The position numbers and the translations under genes were made by a program. DNA of 64,000 bases from an uncultured Eggerthellaceae bacterium (GTDB lineage Bacteria > Actinomycetota > Coriobacteriia > Coriobacteriales > Eggerthellaceae), in contig CAKTUD010000001.1 of the NCBI GenBank assembly GCA_934617425.1, positions 496,001 through 560,000 on the forward strand, in the 5' to 3' direction. The notes below the pieces were generated by a model. That model made no database searches. It was given only the letters and a program-made list of their open reading frames with translations, and was not told the origin of the DNA. Shown one piece after another: positions 1-9,204 of the stretch. Positions within the stretch are counted from its first letter, which is position 1. Each line of letters opens with the position of its first letter.

Positions 1-2027
1 GTTGGCATGCAAGAAACTCCTCGGGCGATCTGGACGGAGAAACTTCTAGCGATTCGCACGAAGCGCCTTCGGGCGGAGGTCTGGAGCCAGAGAAGAAACG
101 CCGCGCGAAGCGGTCACGTAGCTGTGTCAAGCGTCCTTACAGGCCAACGTGGCGCACGCGAATCATCTACGCTCTCATTGCATGCGGTTTCTCGGTTTGC
201 ACGATTTTCGTCGTAGCGCCCTACGAGATCGTTGGCGGCAGCGCAGGGTCATTGGTTTTTTCCCTGGTGGATGTCTGGTGGGTGGTTGCGCTTCCTGCTG
301 GCATTGCCATCGTTGTCCTGTCGCTTGCCATTTCTGCGCTGCGGGGACGGGTTTTCAATTTCTTCTTGGTTTTAGTGGCGGCGATCGGGCTGGCCGCTTA
401 TGTTCAGGCGTTGGTGCTGAACTACGGTATGCCGGCGGCCGATGGCGGCACCATCGTCTGGGCCGAGCATATGAACATGATGATCGTTTCGAGCGTGGTG
501 TGGGCTGCCATTATTTTGGGGGCGCTGGTGTTGAGCTTCTTCAACAGGCGGCGTGCTCAGGGCGCGGTCGGGTTGGTGTGCGCTTGTCTTTTGATAGTGC
601 AGGGCGTGGGCGTTGCGAGCCTTTTCGTGGCACCGCCCGCTAGCGTGCAATCCGATGCGGCGTTTGATGGCGGGTCGGCTTTAGCATCTGCGTCGGTGCC
701 CACAGCTTCACTCCCCGATGAAGAGACTGCTGGGGGTGATGGCCTTGCGCACACCAATCTTGTTGCGCAAACCGAAACGGCGCTCACCGAAGACGGTTTG
801 TATACCGTATCCAGCAAGAACAACGTCATCGTGTTCGTGCTGGATACCTATGATCAAACGCTGCTGAACACCGTGCTTCGTCAAAACCCTGACCTCTTGT
901 CCGAAATGACGGGTTTCACCGAGTTTCAAAACTGCACGGGAGCCATGATTCCCACGCGCTTCGCGGTTCCTTATCTGCTTACGGGGCAGCTGCCGCGTGT
1001 CGGCGAAGATTCGGCTACCTATTTGGCAAAGCGTTACGAGCGCGGCACATTTTTGTTTGATGCGAAGGCTGCGGGCTATTCGGTCGGCTTGTACACCGAT
1101 TCGCTGCAAATCGGCAGTTTGCCGCAGGCCGAGCAAGATGCCATCGCTGCAACTACGGTCAATATGCACAAGGTTTCCAGCTCGTCGCTTGATTATTGGG
1201 GGACGCTGGGGGCTATGGTCCAGATGGCGCTGTATCGCGACGTTCCGTGGCCTCTGAAGAGCGAGTTTTGGTACTACACCGATCAAATCAACGGCCGCAT
1301 CGTGGCCTACGATTCCGATGCGGAAGCGGGCGAGCGCGTATACACCATGAACGATTCCCGCTATTTCGGGCAACTGCGTAAACAGGGGCTCTCAATCGAC
1401 GATTCGCAAGGAAACGCGGGGTCGTTTCGTTTCATTCATCTGCTGGGGGCGCATTATCCGTATTCGCTTGACGAAAATGGCAGCGATCTTGGTGCTGATA
1501 ATTCCACAAAGGAACAGCAGGCGCAGGGATCCATGCGTATCGTGAGCGAATATCTTCGTCAGCTCAAGGGACTTGGCGTTTACGATCGGTCGACTATCAT
1601 CATCACGGCCGATCACGGCAAATGGTTCTTAACAGCCGAGCCGCTTACCGCCACAAGCACGCCTATCATGTTGGTAAAGCTCGCAACAAATGTCGTGGAC
1701 GCCGGGGATGGAATCGCAGACGCTGCTACTGGAGTGTCGGGTTCTAGCGCCGTTGCGCTGAACGCTGGATTGGGGAAATCAACCATGCCTGTAAGCCAGC
1801 ACGATTATCTGCCGACGGTTGCGCAGGCTATGGGGCTTGACTTTTCGCGCTATGGCAGCGGCCTCACGTTTTTCCAGGTGGACGACCCGCTTCGCGTGCG
1901 CACTTACATCACCACCGATAGCATCGGTTTGCGCGGCATTGGTTTTCGCGAATACGAAATCGACGGCAATTCCCTTTCGTTGTCCAACTGGCATGAAACA
2001 GGAAACTACTGGACTCTAGATGAGTAG
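1..2027 (+). CDS. Membrane-anchored sulfatase/LTA-synthase-like hydrolase or transferase (5' end outside window)
   Basis: The reading frame is open from base 3 through base 2027 without a stop, so the true start lies before the window; about 674 residues are visible. The first ~50 residues are polar and basic (KKRRAKRSR) and probably cytoplasmic. Several hydrophobic segments follow up to about base 640, then a large domain that would face outside. That domain looks like the sulfatase/alkaline-phosphatase fold: NNVIVFVLDTYD (metal-binding Asp), a Thr in AMIPTRFAVPYLLTG at the nucleophile position, FIHLLGAHYPYS, and IITADHGKW (Asp-His metal ligands). This layout resembles LTA synthases and phosphoglycerol or phosphoethanolamine transferases acting on cell-surface polymers; the exact substrate is not visible. 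An internal TTG at 252 would cut off the basic tail and the first membrane segment, so I do not use it as a start. Confidence 0.75.
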   Translation, partial: WHARNSSGDLDGETSSDSHEAPSGGGLEPEKKRRAKRSRSCVKRPYRPTWRTRIIYALIACGFSVCTIFVVAPYEIVGGSAGSLVFSLVDVWWVVALPAGIAIVVLSLAISALRGRVFNFFLVLVAAIGLAAYVQALVLNYGMPAADGGTIVWAEHMNMMIVSSVVWAAIILGALVLSFFNRRRAQGAVGLVCACLLIVQGVGVASLFVAPPASVQSDAAFDGGSALASASVPTASLPDEETAGGDGLAHTNLVAQTETALTEDGLYTVSSKNNVIVFVLDTYDQTLLNTVLRQNPDLLSEMTGFTEFQNCTGAMIPTRFAVPYLLTGQLPRVGEDSATYLAKRYERGTFLFDAKAAGYSVGLYTDSLQIGSLPQAEQDAIAATTVNMHKVSSSSLDYWGTLGAMVQMALYRDVPWPLKSEFWYYTDQINGRIVAYDSDAEAGERVYTMNDSRYFGQLRKQGLSIDDSQGNAGSFRFIHLLGAHYPYSLDENGSDLGADNSTKEQQAQGSMRIVSEYLRQLKGLGVYDRSTIIITADHGKWFLTAEPLTATSTPIMLVKLATNVVDAGDGIADAATGVSGSSAVALNAGLGKSTMPVSQHDYLPTVAQAMGLDFSRYGSGLTFFQVDDPLRVRTYITTDSIGLRGIGFREYEIDGNSLSLSNWHETGNYWTLDE

Positions 2028-2070
2028 ACGGGTGTTGTCCAGGTGTTTGCCGGGCGTATGCTAAAATTAA

Positions 2071-3186
2071 TTGGTTGCTGGCGAAGACGGCCGCGGGGGC
2101 GCAATTTACTTTTCGGGAAGCAGCATAAGCTCCGCTATTAGCGGCTGCGATACTTCTGGCAATTCTGCAGCGGTTGGTGGCGGAATCTATCTCGACGACA
2201 ATTCGATTGCCGAGGTCGCTTCGAGCACAAAGCTGTGCAATAACACGGCATCGGGCTATGCGGCTGCTGATATGAATGCGGTTTTAGCGACCGATGCGAA
2301 ACCCATCGACGGGTGGTACGACGATGCGAAAGACGCTCGCTACACCCCGTCTATCGACGGGGTGCCGCATGCCTTGCAAAACAAAACGAAGGGCGAGCTT
2401 TGCCTGGTCGCCTCTCATGTGAAAAAGGCTGAAACCGCTAAACCCGCAAAAGTCTCTCTTACTGCGAAAGTAGAACTTTCCGGAGCCTCTTTGCAAGAGG
2501 GGCAGTTCTCCTTTAGCTTGAAGAGCAAGAGTGATAATTCGGTGCTAAATGCGGAGAACGCCGCTGACGGAACGATTGTATTTCCTGATTTGAGCTTTGA
2601 TGCCGAGGGAACTTACGAATACGTGATTTCTCAGGTCGACCAGGGGAAGGAAGGGTATAAATACGACAGCGCCGAATATCCGGTAATCATCAAGGTTACC
2701 AAGAATGACAACGGTGATTTTGATGCGGAGGTTTCGAACGACTGTCTAGGCTCTTTAGGAACCCCCGAATTCAAAGTTACGTATTCTTCGCCAAACGATA
2801 ATTCGGGCAACAAGGATGACGGTGACGATAAGGGCGACAATGGCGACAATAAGCCCGACAACGGCGGAAATAAACCGGATAACGGTGGTGATAAGCCCGA
2901 TAGCGGAGATAACGGGCAAAATGGCGACGGCAAACACGATGACGGAACGCAAGATCCCGGCAAGGGCGATTTGGACAAGAATGATGCCCCTGACAACGGC
3001 AGTTCCGATGCCGCAGTTGAGGTTGCCGACAAAGAGAACCCCGGCTTGATAGACAACGAGCAAGGCGAACCCGATGCTTCTGCGCTGCCTGTTACGGGCG
3101 ATTCTCCGATGGCGTTCGCCATGGCGGCGCTGGTGTCTTTTGCCTTTACTGGCTTGATGATATCGAAGAGGCGTTTGCAGAAATAG
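2071..3186 (+). pseudogene. Headless C-terminal remnant of an LPxTG surface adhesin
   Basis: The frame opens directly after an in-frame TAA at 2068 and has no ATG, no convincing ribosome site and no signal peptide; only a TTG is available. What remains is the end of a wall protein. First come polymorphic-repeat-like strands (GGAIYF, GGGIYL). A Spy0128/FctA-type pilin domain follows at about residues 130-225 (EGTYEYVISQ, YPVIIKVTK), then an Asp/Asn/Gly/Lys-rich spacer at about 240-310, and finally a sortase signal ALPVTGD, hydrophobic segment and KRRLQK tail. A complete protein would need a signal peptide and probably a long repeat region, which the 43 bases separating it from the upstream gene cannot hold. 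I read it as a 5'-deleted pseudogene. It could still serve as a donor for recombination with a full copy elsewhere. Confidence 0.72.
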
Positions 3187-3207
3187 ACTTCTTCCAAAAC
3201 GATTAGG

Positions 3208-3243
3208 CGAGCGCGTGTTTTTCATAAGAGAAATGCGCGCTCG
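3208..3243 (+). terminator. Rho-independent terminator after the adhesin remnant
   Basis: An 8-bp stem (CGAGCGCG at 3208-3215, CGCGCTCG at 3236-3243) is followed by TTTTCTT. It ends transcription before the aldo/keto reductase. Confidence 0.7.
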
Positions 3244-3314
3244 TTTTCTTGTATTCGCCTGCGCGAACCGCGATAATAATTAACCGATTTTTTGGGGATT
3301 GAGAGGGAGGCAAA

Positions 3315-4448
3315 ATGATTTATCGCGATTTCAAGGGCGAGAAGCTTTCTAATTTGGGCATGGGCCTTATGCGCTTGCCCGTTGTCGACGGCGATGATGG
3401 CACGATTGACGAGCCTGCTGCCGCCGAGATGATCGACTACGCCTACAACCACGGCGTCAATTATTTCGATACGGCATGGGGCTACCACAACGGCAATTCT
3501 CAGCTGGTCGCCGGTCGTGCTCTTGCGCGGTATCCTCGTGAGAGCTTCTACTTGGCAACTAAGTTCCCGGGCTACGACGTGAGCAATTTCGGCAAGCACG
3601 AGGAGATCTTCGAGGAGCAGCTCAAGCGCCTGCAAACCGATTACGTCGATTTCTATCTGATTCACAATGTGTGCGAGGTGAACATCGAGCAGTATCTCGA
3701 CACCGATACATATGGAACCATCGAATATTTCGCTGAGCAAAAGAAAGCCGGCCGCATCAAGCACTTGGGCTTTTCGGTGCACGGCAACTACGATACGTTC
3801 AAGCGTTTTCTCGATAAGTATGCCGCTGACATGGAGTTCTGCCAAATCCAGTTAAACTACATGGACTACAGGTTTCAGGAAGCCGACCGCAAGGTTGAGC
3901 TGCTTGGGCAGCTAAATATCCCTGTTTGGGTGATGGAGCCCCTGCGCGGCGGTCAGCTGGCGTCTTTCGAAGAGCAGGATGCTCCCGCTTTGGCTAAGCT
4001 GCGTCCTGATGTAAACGCTGTCGAATGGGCTTATCGCTTTTTGCAGAGCGTGCCGGGCGTTACCGTGGTTCTTACCGGCGCCAGCACCATCGACCAGCTC
4101 AAACAGAACATCGAGCTTTTCGCCGAGGACAAGCCGCTCAACGATGTCGAGATGGAAGCGATTTTGGCTGTTGGCCATAGGCTTGCAACCGATGGCAAAC
4201 TGCCTTGCACCAAGTGCCACTACTGCACCAGCCATTGTCCGCAGGGCTTGGATATCCCGTATTTGATCTCTCTTTACAATGAGCACATCTCGCGCGAGGG
4301 CATGCGTTTCCTGGCGCCGTTTGCCATCTCGGCGTTGCCCGAGGACAAACGTCCCAGCGCATGCATCGGTTGTCGTGCTTGCGAGGCCGTGTGCCCGCAA
4401 AGCCTGCCCATCGCCGACACATTCGCGGCGTTTGTGCAAATGCTCTAG
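3315..4448 (+). CDS. Aldo/keto reductase with C-terminal ferredoxin-like cluster domain
   Basis: Residues 1-275 form an aldo/keto reductase barrel: NYFDTAWGYHNG carries the catalytic Asp and Tyr, LATKFPG the Lys, and YLIHN the His. Residues 290-377 add two cysteine clusters, CTKCHYCTSHCP and CIGCRACEAVCP, typical of a 4Fe-4S ferredoxin-like domain in the YgcX/YghZ-like anaerobic group. The protein is 377 residues, the usual length for this fused class. The ATG at 3315 follows a strong site, GAGAGGGAGG. It is probably a cytoplasmic oxidoreductase linking carbonyl reduction to an iron-sulfur electron carrier; the substrate is unknown. It sits alone between two terminators. Confidence 0.9.
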   Translation: MIYRDFKGEKLSNLGMGLMRLPVVDGDDGTIDEPAAAEMIDYAYNHGVNYFDTAWGYHNGNSQLVAGRALARYPRESFYLATKFPGYDVSNFGKHEEIFEEQLKRLQTDYVDFYLIHNVCEVNIEQYLDTDTYGTIEYFAEQKKAGRIKHLGFSVHGNYDTFKRFLDKYAADMEFCQIQLNYMDYRFQEADRKVELLGQLNIPVWVMEPLRGGQLASFEEQDAPALAKLRPDVNAVEWAYRFLQSVPGVTVVLTGASTIDQLKQNIELFAEDKPLNDVEMEAILAVGHRLATDGKLPCTKCHYCTSHCPQGLDIPYLISLYNEHISREGMRFLAPFAISALPEDKRPSACIGCRACEAVCPQSLPIADTFAAFVQML

Positions 4449-4474
4449 CCCAAGGTTGGGGTGTTGTTTTAGTT

Positions 4475-4525
4475 CGACGTGGACGAGCTTATGAAAATCG
4501 AAAGCTCGTCCACGTCGGTGTTTTT
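4475..4525 (+). terminator. Terminator between convergent genes
   Basis: A perfect 16-bp inverted repeat (4475-4490 with 4502-4517, 11-base loop) is followed by GTGTTTTT on the + strand. It serves the reductase. No T-run follows on the minus strand, so it is weaker for the DUF1015 gene. Confidence 0.75.
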
Positions 4526-4534
4526 ACGGCCGGA

Positions 4535-5782
4535 TTAAATCTCGTGAATGAAAAGCCCGCTGCGAAGTTTCGGCTCGAACCATGTGGATTTCGGCGGCAT
4601 GAGAAGTCCTGCGTCGGCGACGGCAAACAGCTCGTCGATTGAGGTGGGGTGCAACGCGAATGCGCATATGCAGTCGCTGTTGCAGCGGCGTTCGAGTTCT
4701 TCGAGCCCGCGAATGCCCCCTACGAAATCGATTCGCTCGTCGGTTCGCGCGTCGCGGATGCCTAGCACCGGTTCGAGCAGGATGTCGTGCAAAAGGGAGA
4801 CATCAAGCCCGGCAACGGGGTCGTTGGAGCGATCGGCGTCGCGCACGGAAAGCTTGTACCAAGTGCCATCAAGCAGCATGCCGAAGGTGCCCCTCTCTTG
4901 CGGGCGAGCCGCTTCGGCGTTGCCTGCCGGGCATATCTCGCTTACATCGAAGCGCTTGCGAACTTCCTGCAAAAATGCTTCGGGGGACAAGCCGTTTAGG
5001 CTGTTCAGAACGCGGTTGTAGTCGAGGATGCGCAGCTCATCGTCGGGGAACAGCGCGCACAGATAGAAATTGAACGGCTCCTCGCCCGTGTAAGCGGGGT
5101 TTTCGGCGCGCATCTCCTGTGTTACACGTGCGGCGGCTGCGTTGCGATGATGGCCGTCGGCGATATAGATGTTGTCCATACCGGCAAAGGCGCTGCGGAT
5201 GCTTTCCATCGCCGCGGAGTCATCGATTGCGAACCCGCGATGACGCACGCCGTCGTCGCCTGTGAAGTCGAACAGGGGCGCGCCTTGTTTCGCTTCGGTG
5301 CAGGCCTTGCTGATAGTTTCTTCGTGGCGATAGGCCAAAAAAATCGGTCCTGTTTGGGCTCCGCATTCGCGTACGTGGCGGACGCGCCCCTCTTCTTTTT
5401 CGGCGCGCGTGTTCTCGTGCTTTTTCACGATGCCGTCCAGATAGTCATCGACGGCGGCGCATGCGACCACGCCGGTCTGCGTAGCTCCGTTCATCGTTAA
5501 TTCGTACACGTAATACTGCGGTTCGGCGTCGCGGGCGAACGTTCCCTGCGCAATGGCTTCGCGCAGAAGCTGGCCGGCTTTGGCAAACGCTTCCTCGTCG
5601 GAAACATCGGCGTCGGCGGGGAAGTTTACCTGCGGCTGGTCGATTGCCAAAAACGATTCGGGGTTTTCGCGAACGATTTCGCGCGATTCCTCGATGCTGT
5701 AAACGTCGTAGGGGAGAGCCGCCACGCGTTCGGTTTTATCGCTAACGGGGCGAAGCGCTGCAAAAGGTCTGATATCGGCCAT
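4535..5782 (-). CDS. DUF1015 family protein (SerK-like)
   Basis: The 415-residue product matches DUF1015: an N-terminal IRPFAALRP and VAALPYDVYS, then YIADGHHRNAAA near residue 210 and a C-terminal FALHPTS. The family includes archaeal free serine kinases (SerK) and the staphylococcal SbnI, so ADP- or ATP-dependent serine phosphorylation is possible, but most bacterial members have no proven function. The ATG has AGGAGCAAC in front. It lies 37 bases after the yhcH-type gene on the same strand, so the two are probably cotranscribed. Confidence 0.85.
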   Translation of the reverse strand: MADIRPFAALRPVSDKTERVAALPYDVYSIEESREIVRENPESFLAIDQPQVNFPADADVSDEEAFAKAGQLLREAIAQGTFARDAEPQYYVYELTMNGATQTGVVACAAVDDYLDGIVKKHENTRAEKEEGRVRHVRECGAQTGPIFLAYRHEETISKACTEAKQGAPLFDFTGDDGVRHRGFAIDDSAAMESIRSAFAGMDNIYIADGHHRNAAAARVTQEMRAENPAYTGEEPFNFYLCALFPDDELRILDYNRVLNSLNGLSPEAFLQEVRKRFDVSEICPAGNAEAARPQERGTFGMLLDGTWYKLSVRDADRSNDPVAGLDVSLLHDILLEPVLGIRDARTDERIDFVGGIRGLEELERRCNSDCICAFALHPTSIDELFAVADAGLLMPPKSTWFEPKLRSGLFIHEI

Positions 5783-5819
5783 TGTTGCTCCTAATGTCGT
5801 GTCCGAATGCCGGTGGGCG

Positions 5820-6275
5820 TTAATCGTCTACGCGCACCTTTACCACAAGCTTGCTAACAGGTCCTTGGTGGATGCCGTTCGTGATGCCCGGTTTATGGCT
5901 TTCGCCTGGCCATACGATGCAGAAATCGCCCGCACGCAGGCTGACCACGGTGGGCATGCTGCCCGGATTGTCGAACAAAGAGCAATCGTCGCCCGTTATG
6001 GGATGTTCATCGAGGTTTGCCGGCGCTTCGACCAAAAGCTCCGAGCCCTCAACGACCACCTGGATGTCAATGTAGTCCTTGTGCATCTCGTACTGCTTTT
6101 TCTCGACGGGGGCGGGCTCGTACGACTGCACGTTCACAAATACCCCCTCGGCGATGTCGTGGCGTCCCAGCGTCAGGGAGCCCAGGTCGGTGTTTGCCAG
6201 AAAAGCGAATGCCTGGTCGAACCGGGGCGATAGCCCTGCATAGCGGCTGGCATTTGCGAGCGAATCTTTGATCAT
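5820..6275 (-). CDS. YhcH/YjgK/YiaL family (DUF386) cupin-like protein
   Basis: The 151-residue product has the DUF386 double-stranded beta-helix signature: HKDYIDIQVVVEG (metal-site His and Asp), a central GD, and FCIVWPGESHKPGI (His ligand). Family members are implicated in sugar acid or sialic acid metabolism and anomer conversion. The ATG at 6275-6273 is chosen because GAGAGG lies 8 bases before it; an in-frame TTG 15 bases upstream has no ribosome site. It is the first gene of a two-gene unit with the DUF1015 gene. No sugar-catabolism gene is next to it, so its substrate cannot be read from context. Confidence 0.85.
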   Translation of the reverse strand: MIKDSLANASRYAGLSPRFDQAFAFLANTDLGSLTLGRHDIAEGVFVNVQSYEPAPVEKKQYEMHKDYIDIQVVVEGSELLVEAPANLDEHPITGDDCSLFDNPGSMPTVVSLRAGDFCIVWPGESHKPGITNGIHQGPVSKLVVKVRVDD

Positions 6276-6311
6276 CGGTGCACCTCTCAATCCTCATGTC
6301 TTCCGTTCGCG

Positions 6312-6340
6312 ATTATAGCAGGGTGATTTGCGGATTGAAG
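6312..6340 (-). promoter_or_regulatory. Candidate promoter for the yhcH-DUF1015 unit
   Basis: On the minus strand a perfect TATAAT occupies 6317-6312, about 37 bases before the yhcH ATG. The -35 region is poor, so only the -10 supports this. Confidence 0.4.
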
Positions 6341-6480
6341 CGGACGCTTGCCGGCATGTTTCTATTGCGAGAACAGGTGTGTTTTGCGCGGTGCGCGGGG
6401 CACTTCTTGATAAGATTTACGGGTTCGATAAGAGTGCAGCGGGGCTAACTTGCACCCGCGTTTTGAAAGCGAGGCCGAGC

Positions 6481-7836
6481 ATGTCGTTGCGTGCATCCGA
6501 TCCCAATAGAAAAGCCGATCAGCGCACCGCCATGCAACTTGGCGCCGTTCTACCTAAAACCGCCGAGGTGAAAGACGGCCACCTGTTTATCGGCGGCGTC
6601 GACATGGTTGAGCTCGCGCACAAGCAGGGTACAGCGCTTTACGTGTTCGATGAGGACGATTTGCGCAGCCGCATGCAACAGTATCGCGAGGGCTTCCATT
6701 CGCGCTACGAGAACTCCGATGTTCTTTACGCGAGCAAGGCGTTTTTGAACAAGGAAGTGCTGCGCATCGCTATGGACGAGGGCATGTGCCTCGATGTTTC
6801 CGGTGGCGGCGAGCTTGCCATCGCGCAAGCCGTAGGTTTCCCGATGGATCGCGTGTTCGTGCACGGCAACAACAAAACCCCTGTCGAGCTTCGCGAGGCT
6901 ATCGCGGCAGGCGTGGGGCATATCGTCGTTGACAGCCGTATAGAGGTTGCGCGCATTTCGCAGATTGCGGGTGAACTTGGCGTTGAACAGCCCGTCCTCA
7001 TGCGCGTGACGCCTGGCGTCGAGGCCGATACGCACGAGTACATCAAAACCGGTTGCGAGGATTCGAAGTTCGGTTTCACCATGCTCGACGATTTCGCGTT
7101 CAATTGCGTGGCCGATGTCCTGGCGGCGCCCAATGTGCGCCTCGATGGCTTCCATTGCCATATCGGGTCGCAGATCTTCGCATTGCACTCGTTCCGCGAG
7201 GCCGTGCAGGTCATGGTGCAGTTCGTCGTACGCGTGAAAGAGAAGTACGGCTTCGAGGCCAAGGTGCTTGATATGGGCGGCGGTTTGGGCATTGCCTACA
7301 CTGCCGAGGACAAACCTTCGAGCATCGATGACTTCGCCGAGCTCACTACAAGCGCGGTGAAAGAGTTCTGCTCGCAATACGGCGTTTGCGAGCCGCGCCT
7401 TTTGGTAGAGCCTGGTCGCAGCTTGGTTGCCAACGCCGGTGTTACTTTGTATACCGTGGGCATCCTGAAAACCCTGCCGAACATCCGTAAATTCGTTGCC
7501 ATTGACGGCGGCATGTCCGACAATATCCGCACGGCACTTTACAATGCCGATTACGAAGCTGTCGTTGCGAACAAGGCCGACAAGCCGCGTACCGAGATCG
7601 TCACGCTGTGCGGCAAGCACTGCGAAAGCGGCGACGCGGTGGTGCTCGATGGTTCGCTGCAGGCCCCCGAACTGGGCGATATCGTATGCGTTTTCGGTAC
7701 GGGCGCCTATTGCTATACCATGTCGTCGTCGTACAACGGCCAGCCTCGTCCAGGTATCGTGTTCGTGAAGGACGGCCAGGCGCGCGTGGTTACCCGCCGC
7801 GAGACCTACGCCGACCTCATGGCGCGCGACATTTAG
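6481..7836 (+). CDS. lysA: Diaminopimelate decarboxylase
   Basis: This PLP enzyme makes L-lysine from meso-diaminopimelate. The 451-residue product has the alanine-racemase-like barrel: VLYASKAFLNK (Schiff-base Lys), CLDVSGGGEL, GFHCHIGSQI, LDMGGGLGI, LLVEPGRSLVANAG, and near the end GAYCYTMSSSYNGQPRP with the Cys-Tyr substrate site. I chose the ATG at 6481 because it gives a normal length; the open frame runs upstream to 6328 through sequence that is not conserved-looking. The ATG at 6532 is also possible. It lies 81 bases before hom, so lysine and threonine/methionine synthesis are probably one transcript. Confidence 0.95.
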   Translation: MSLRASDPNRKADQRTAMQLGAVLPKTAEVKDGHLFIGGVDMVELAHKQGTALYVFDEDDLRSRMQQYREGFHSRYENSDVLYASKAFLNKEVLRIAMDEGMCLDVSGGGELAIAQAVGFPMDRVFVHGNNKTPVELREAIAAGVGHIVVDSRIEVARISQIAGELGVEQPVLMRVTPGVEADTHEYIKTGCEDSKFGFTMLDDFAFNCVADVLAAPNVRLDGFHCHIGSQIFALHSFREAVQVMVQFVVRVKEKYGFEAKVLDMGGGLGIAYTAEDKPSSIDDFAELTTSAVKEFCSQYGVCEPRLLVEPGRSLVANAGVTLYTVGILKTLPNIRKFVAIDGGMSDNIRTALYNADYEAVVANKADKPRTEIVTLCGKHCESGDAVVLDGSLQAPELGDIVCVFGTGAYCYTMSSSYNGQPRPGIVFVKDGQARVVTRRETYADLMARDI

Positions 7837-7917
7837 GGAAGCACTCGGGTTTGCCGCTGTTGTTGCCTTGAAGGGCAAAGTGCGGTGGCGTTCCTGTTTT
7901 TGATGAAAGGATCTCCC

Positions 7918-9201
7918 ATGGCGGTAAAGATCGGACTCGTCGGCACCGGCACGGTTGGCGGCGGATGCTTGGACATCTTGGCCAACCACATGGACGATTT
8001 CAAACGTCATTATGGCGTCGACCTGCAACTTGTGCGCGTTTGCTCGCGTGATTCCGCTACGGCGCAAGCCTATGGCGTGGATGATTTGTTCACCACCGAT
8101 TATCGCGATGTGGTGAACGACCCCGAGGTCGATTTGGTTATCGAGCTCATCGGCGGTACTGGCACGGCTCACGATGTCGTGTGCGACGCCTTGCGCAACA
8201 AGAAGCATGTCGTTACTGCAAACAAGGCCCTTATCGCATCGGCGGGTGACGAGATTTTCGGTCTTGCGCAAGAAAACGGCGTGGAGATTGCCTACGGCGC
8301 AAGCGTCGGTGGCGGTATTCCCATCATCGGCCCGCTCAAGCATTCGCTCATTGCCAACAAGATCACTTCGGTTATGGGCATCGTAAACGGCACTACCAAC
8401 TACATGCTTACGCGCATGGACGAAGATGGCCTAAGCTACGGTGACGCTTTGGCGGAGGCTCAGGCAAAGGGCTTTGCCGAGGCCGATCCTACGGCAGATG
8501 TCGACGGTTTCGACGCAGCGGCGAAGATCGCCATCTTGGCTTCACTTTCTTTTAAGTCGCGCGTGACTTTGGACGACGTTTATTGCGAGGGCATTCGCGA
8601 AATCACTCCGCTCGATCTTTCCGCTGCGCGCGATATGGGTTACAGCGTTAAGCTTTTGGCTTTGGCGCATCAGTCTGATGAGGGAATCGATGTGCGCGTG
8701 CATCCTGCGATGATCCCCGTCGAGCATCAACTCTCCAAGGTGAACGGCGTGAACAACGCAATCTATGTTACGGGTGACGCAGTTGGCGAGACGATGTTCT
8801 TCGGCATGGGTGCGGGTTCAGGTCCTGCTGCAAGTGCTGTTATGGGCGACGTTGTGGAAGTTGCTCGTCATATCGAGTTGGGCATGAACCCCATAAACGA
8901 CAACGGTTGCCCCGAAAAGCTTCCGCTTATTCCTATGGACGAGCTGCGCACCAAATATTACATTCGTTTCAAAGTTGCCGATCGCCCCGGTATTCTGGCT
9001 GCTATGGCAACCGTTTTCGCCGACTACGGTGTAAGCGTGCGCTCGGTCATCCAACGTGGCGAGCATGAAGGCGTGTCGGTCGACTTGGCATATATCACCC
9101 ACACCGCCCGCGAGGCCGATATCCAAAAGGTCGTTGCCGAAATCGGCGAGCTTGATAACGTGCTGCTGGAAGCCCCTTCGATCATTCGCGTGGAGGCGTA
9201 G
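7918..9201 (+). CDS. hom: Homoserine dehydrogenase with ACT domain
   Basis: It reduces aspartate semialdehyde to homoserine, the branch point to threonine and methionine. The 427-residue product begins with a Rossmann motif IGLVGTGTVGGG, then VIELIGGTGTAHD, HVVTANKALIA (catalytic Lys) and GIVNGTTNYML. The last ~75 residues (YYIRFKVADRPGILAAMATV) form an ACT regulatory domain, usually the site of threonine inhibition. The ATG at 7918 has GAAAGGATCTCCC in front, much better than the in-frame TTG upstream. The following HAD gene starts four bases after the stop. Confidence 0.96.
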   Translation: MAVKIGLVGTGTVGGGCLDILANHMDDFKRHYGVDLQLVRVCSRDSATAQAYGVDDLFTTDYRDVVNDPEVDLVIELIGGTGTAHDVVCDALRNKKHVVTANKALIASAGDEIFGLAQENGVEIAYGASVGGGIPIIGPLKHSLIANKITSVMGIVNGTTNYMLTRMDEDGLSYGDALAEAQAKGFAEADPTADVDGFDAAAKIAILASLSFKSRVTLDDVYCEGIREITPLDLSAARDMGYSVKLLALAHQSDEGIDVRVHPAMIPVEHQLSKVNGVNNAIYVTGDAVGETMFFGMGAGSGPAASAVMGDVVEVARHIELGMNPINDNGCPEKLPLIPMDELRTKYYIRFKVADRPGILAAMATVFADYGVSVRSVIQRGEHEGVSVDLAYITHTAREADIQKVVAEIGELDNVLLEAPSIIRVEA

Positions 9202-9204
9202 CCC

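Noticed and set aside
2631..3197. Long Ser/Pro/Leu-rich frame opposite the adhesin spacer
   Set aside because: It mirrors the repetitive Asp/Gly/Asn/Lys codons of the other strand.
6550..8343. 597-codon minus-strand frame over lysA and hom
   Set aside because: It is an antisense shadow of two certain genes; high-GC third positions keep the reverse frame open.
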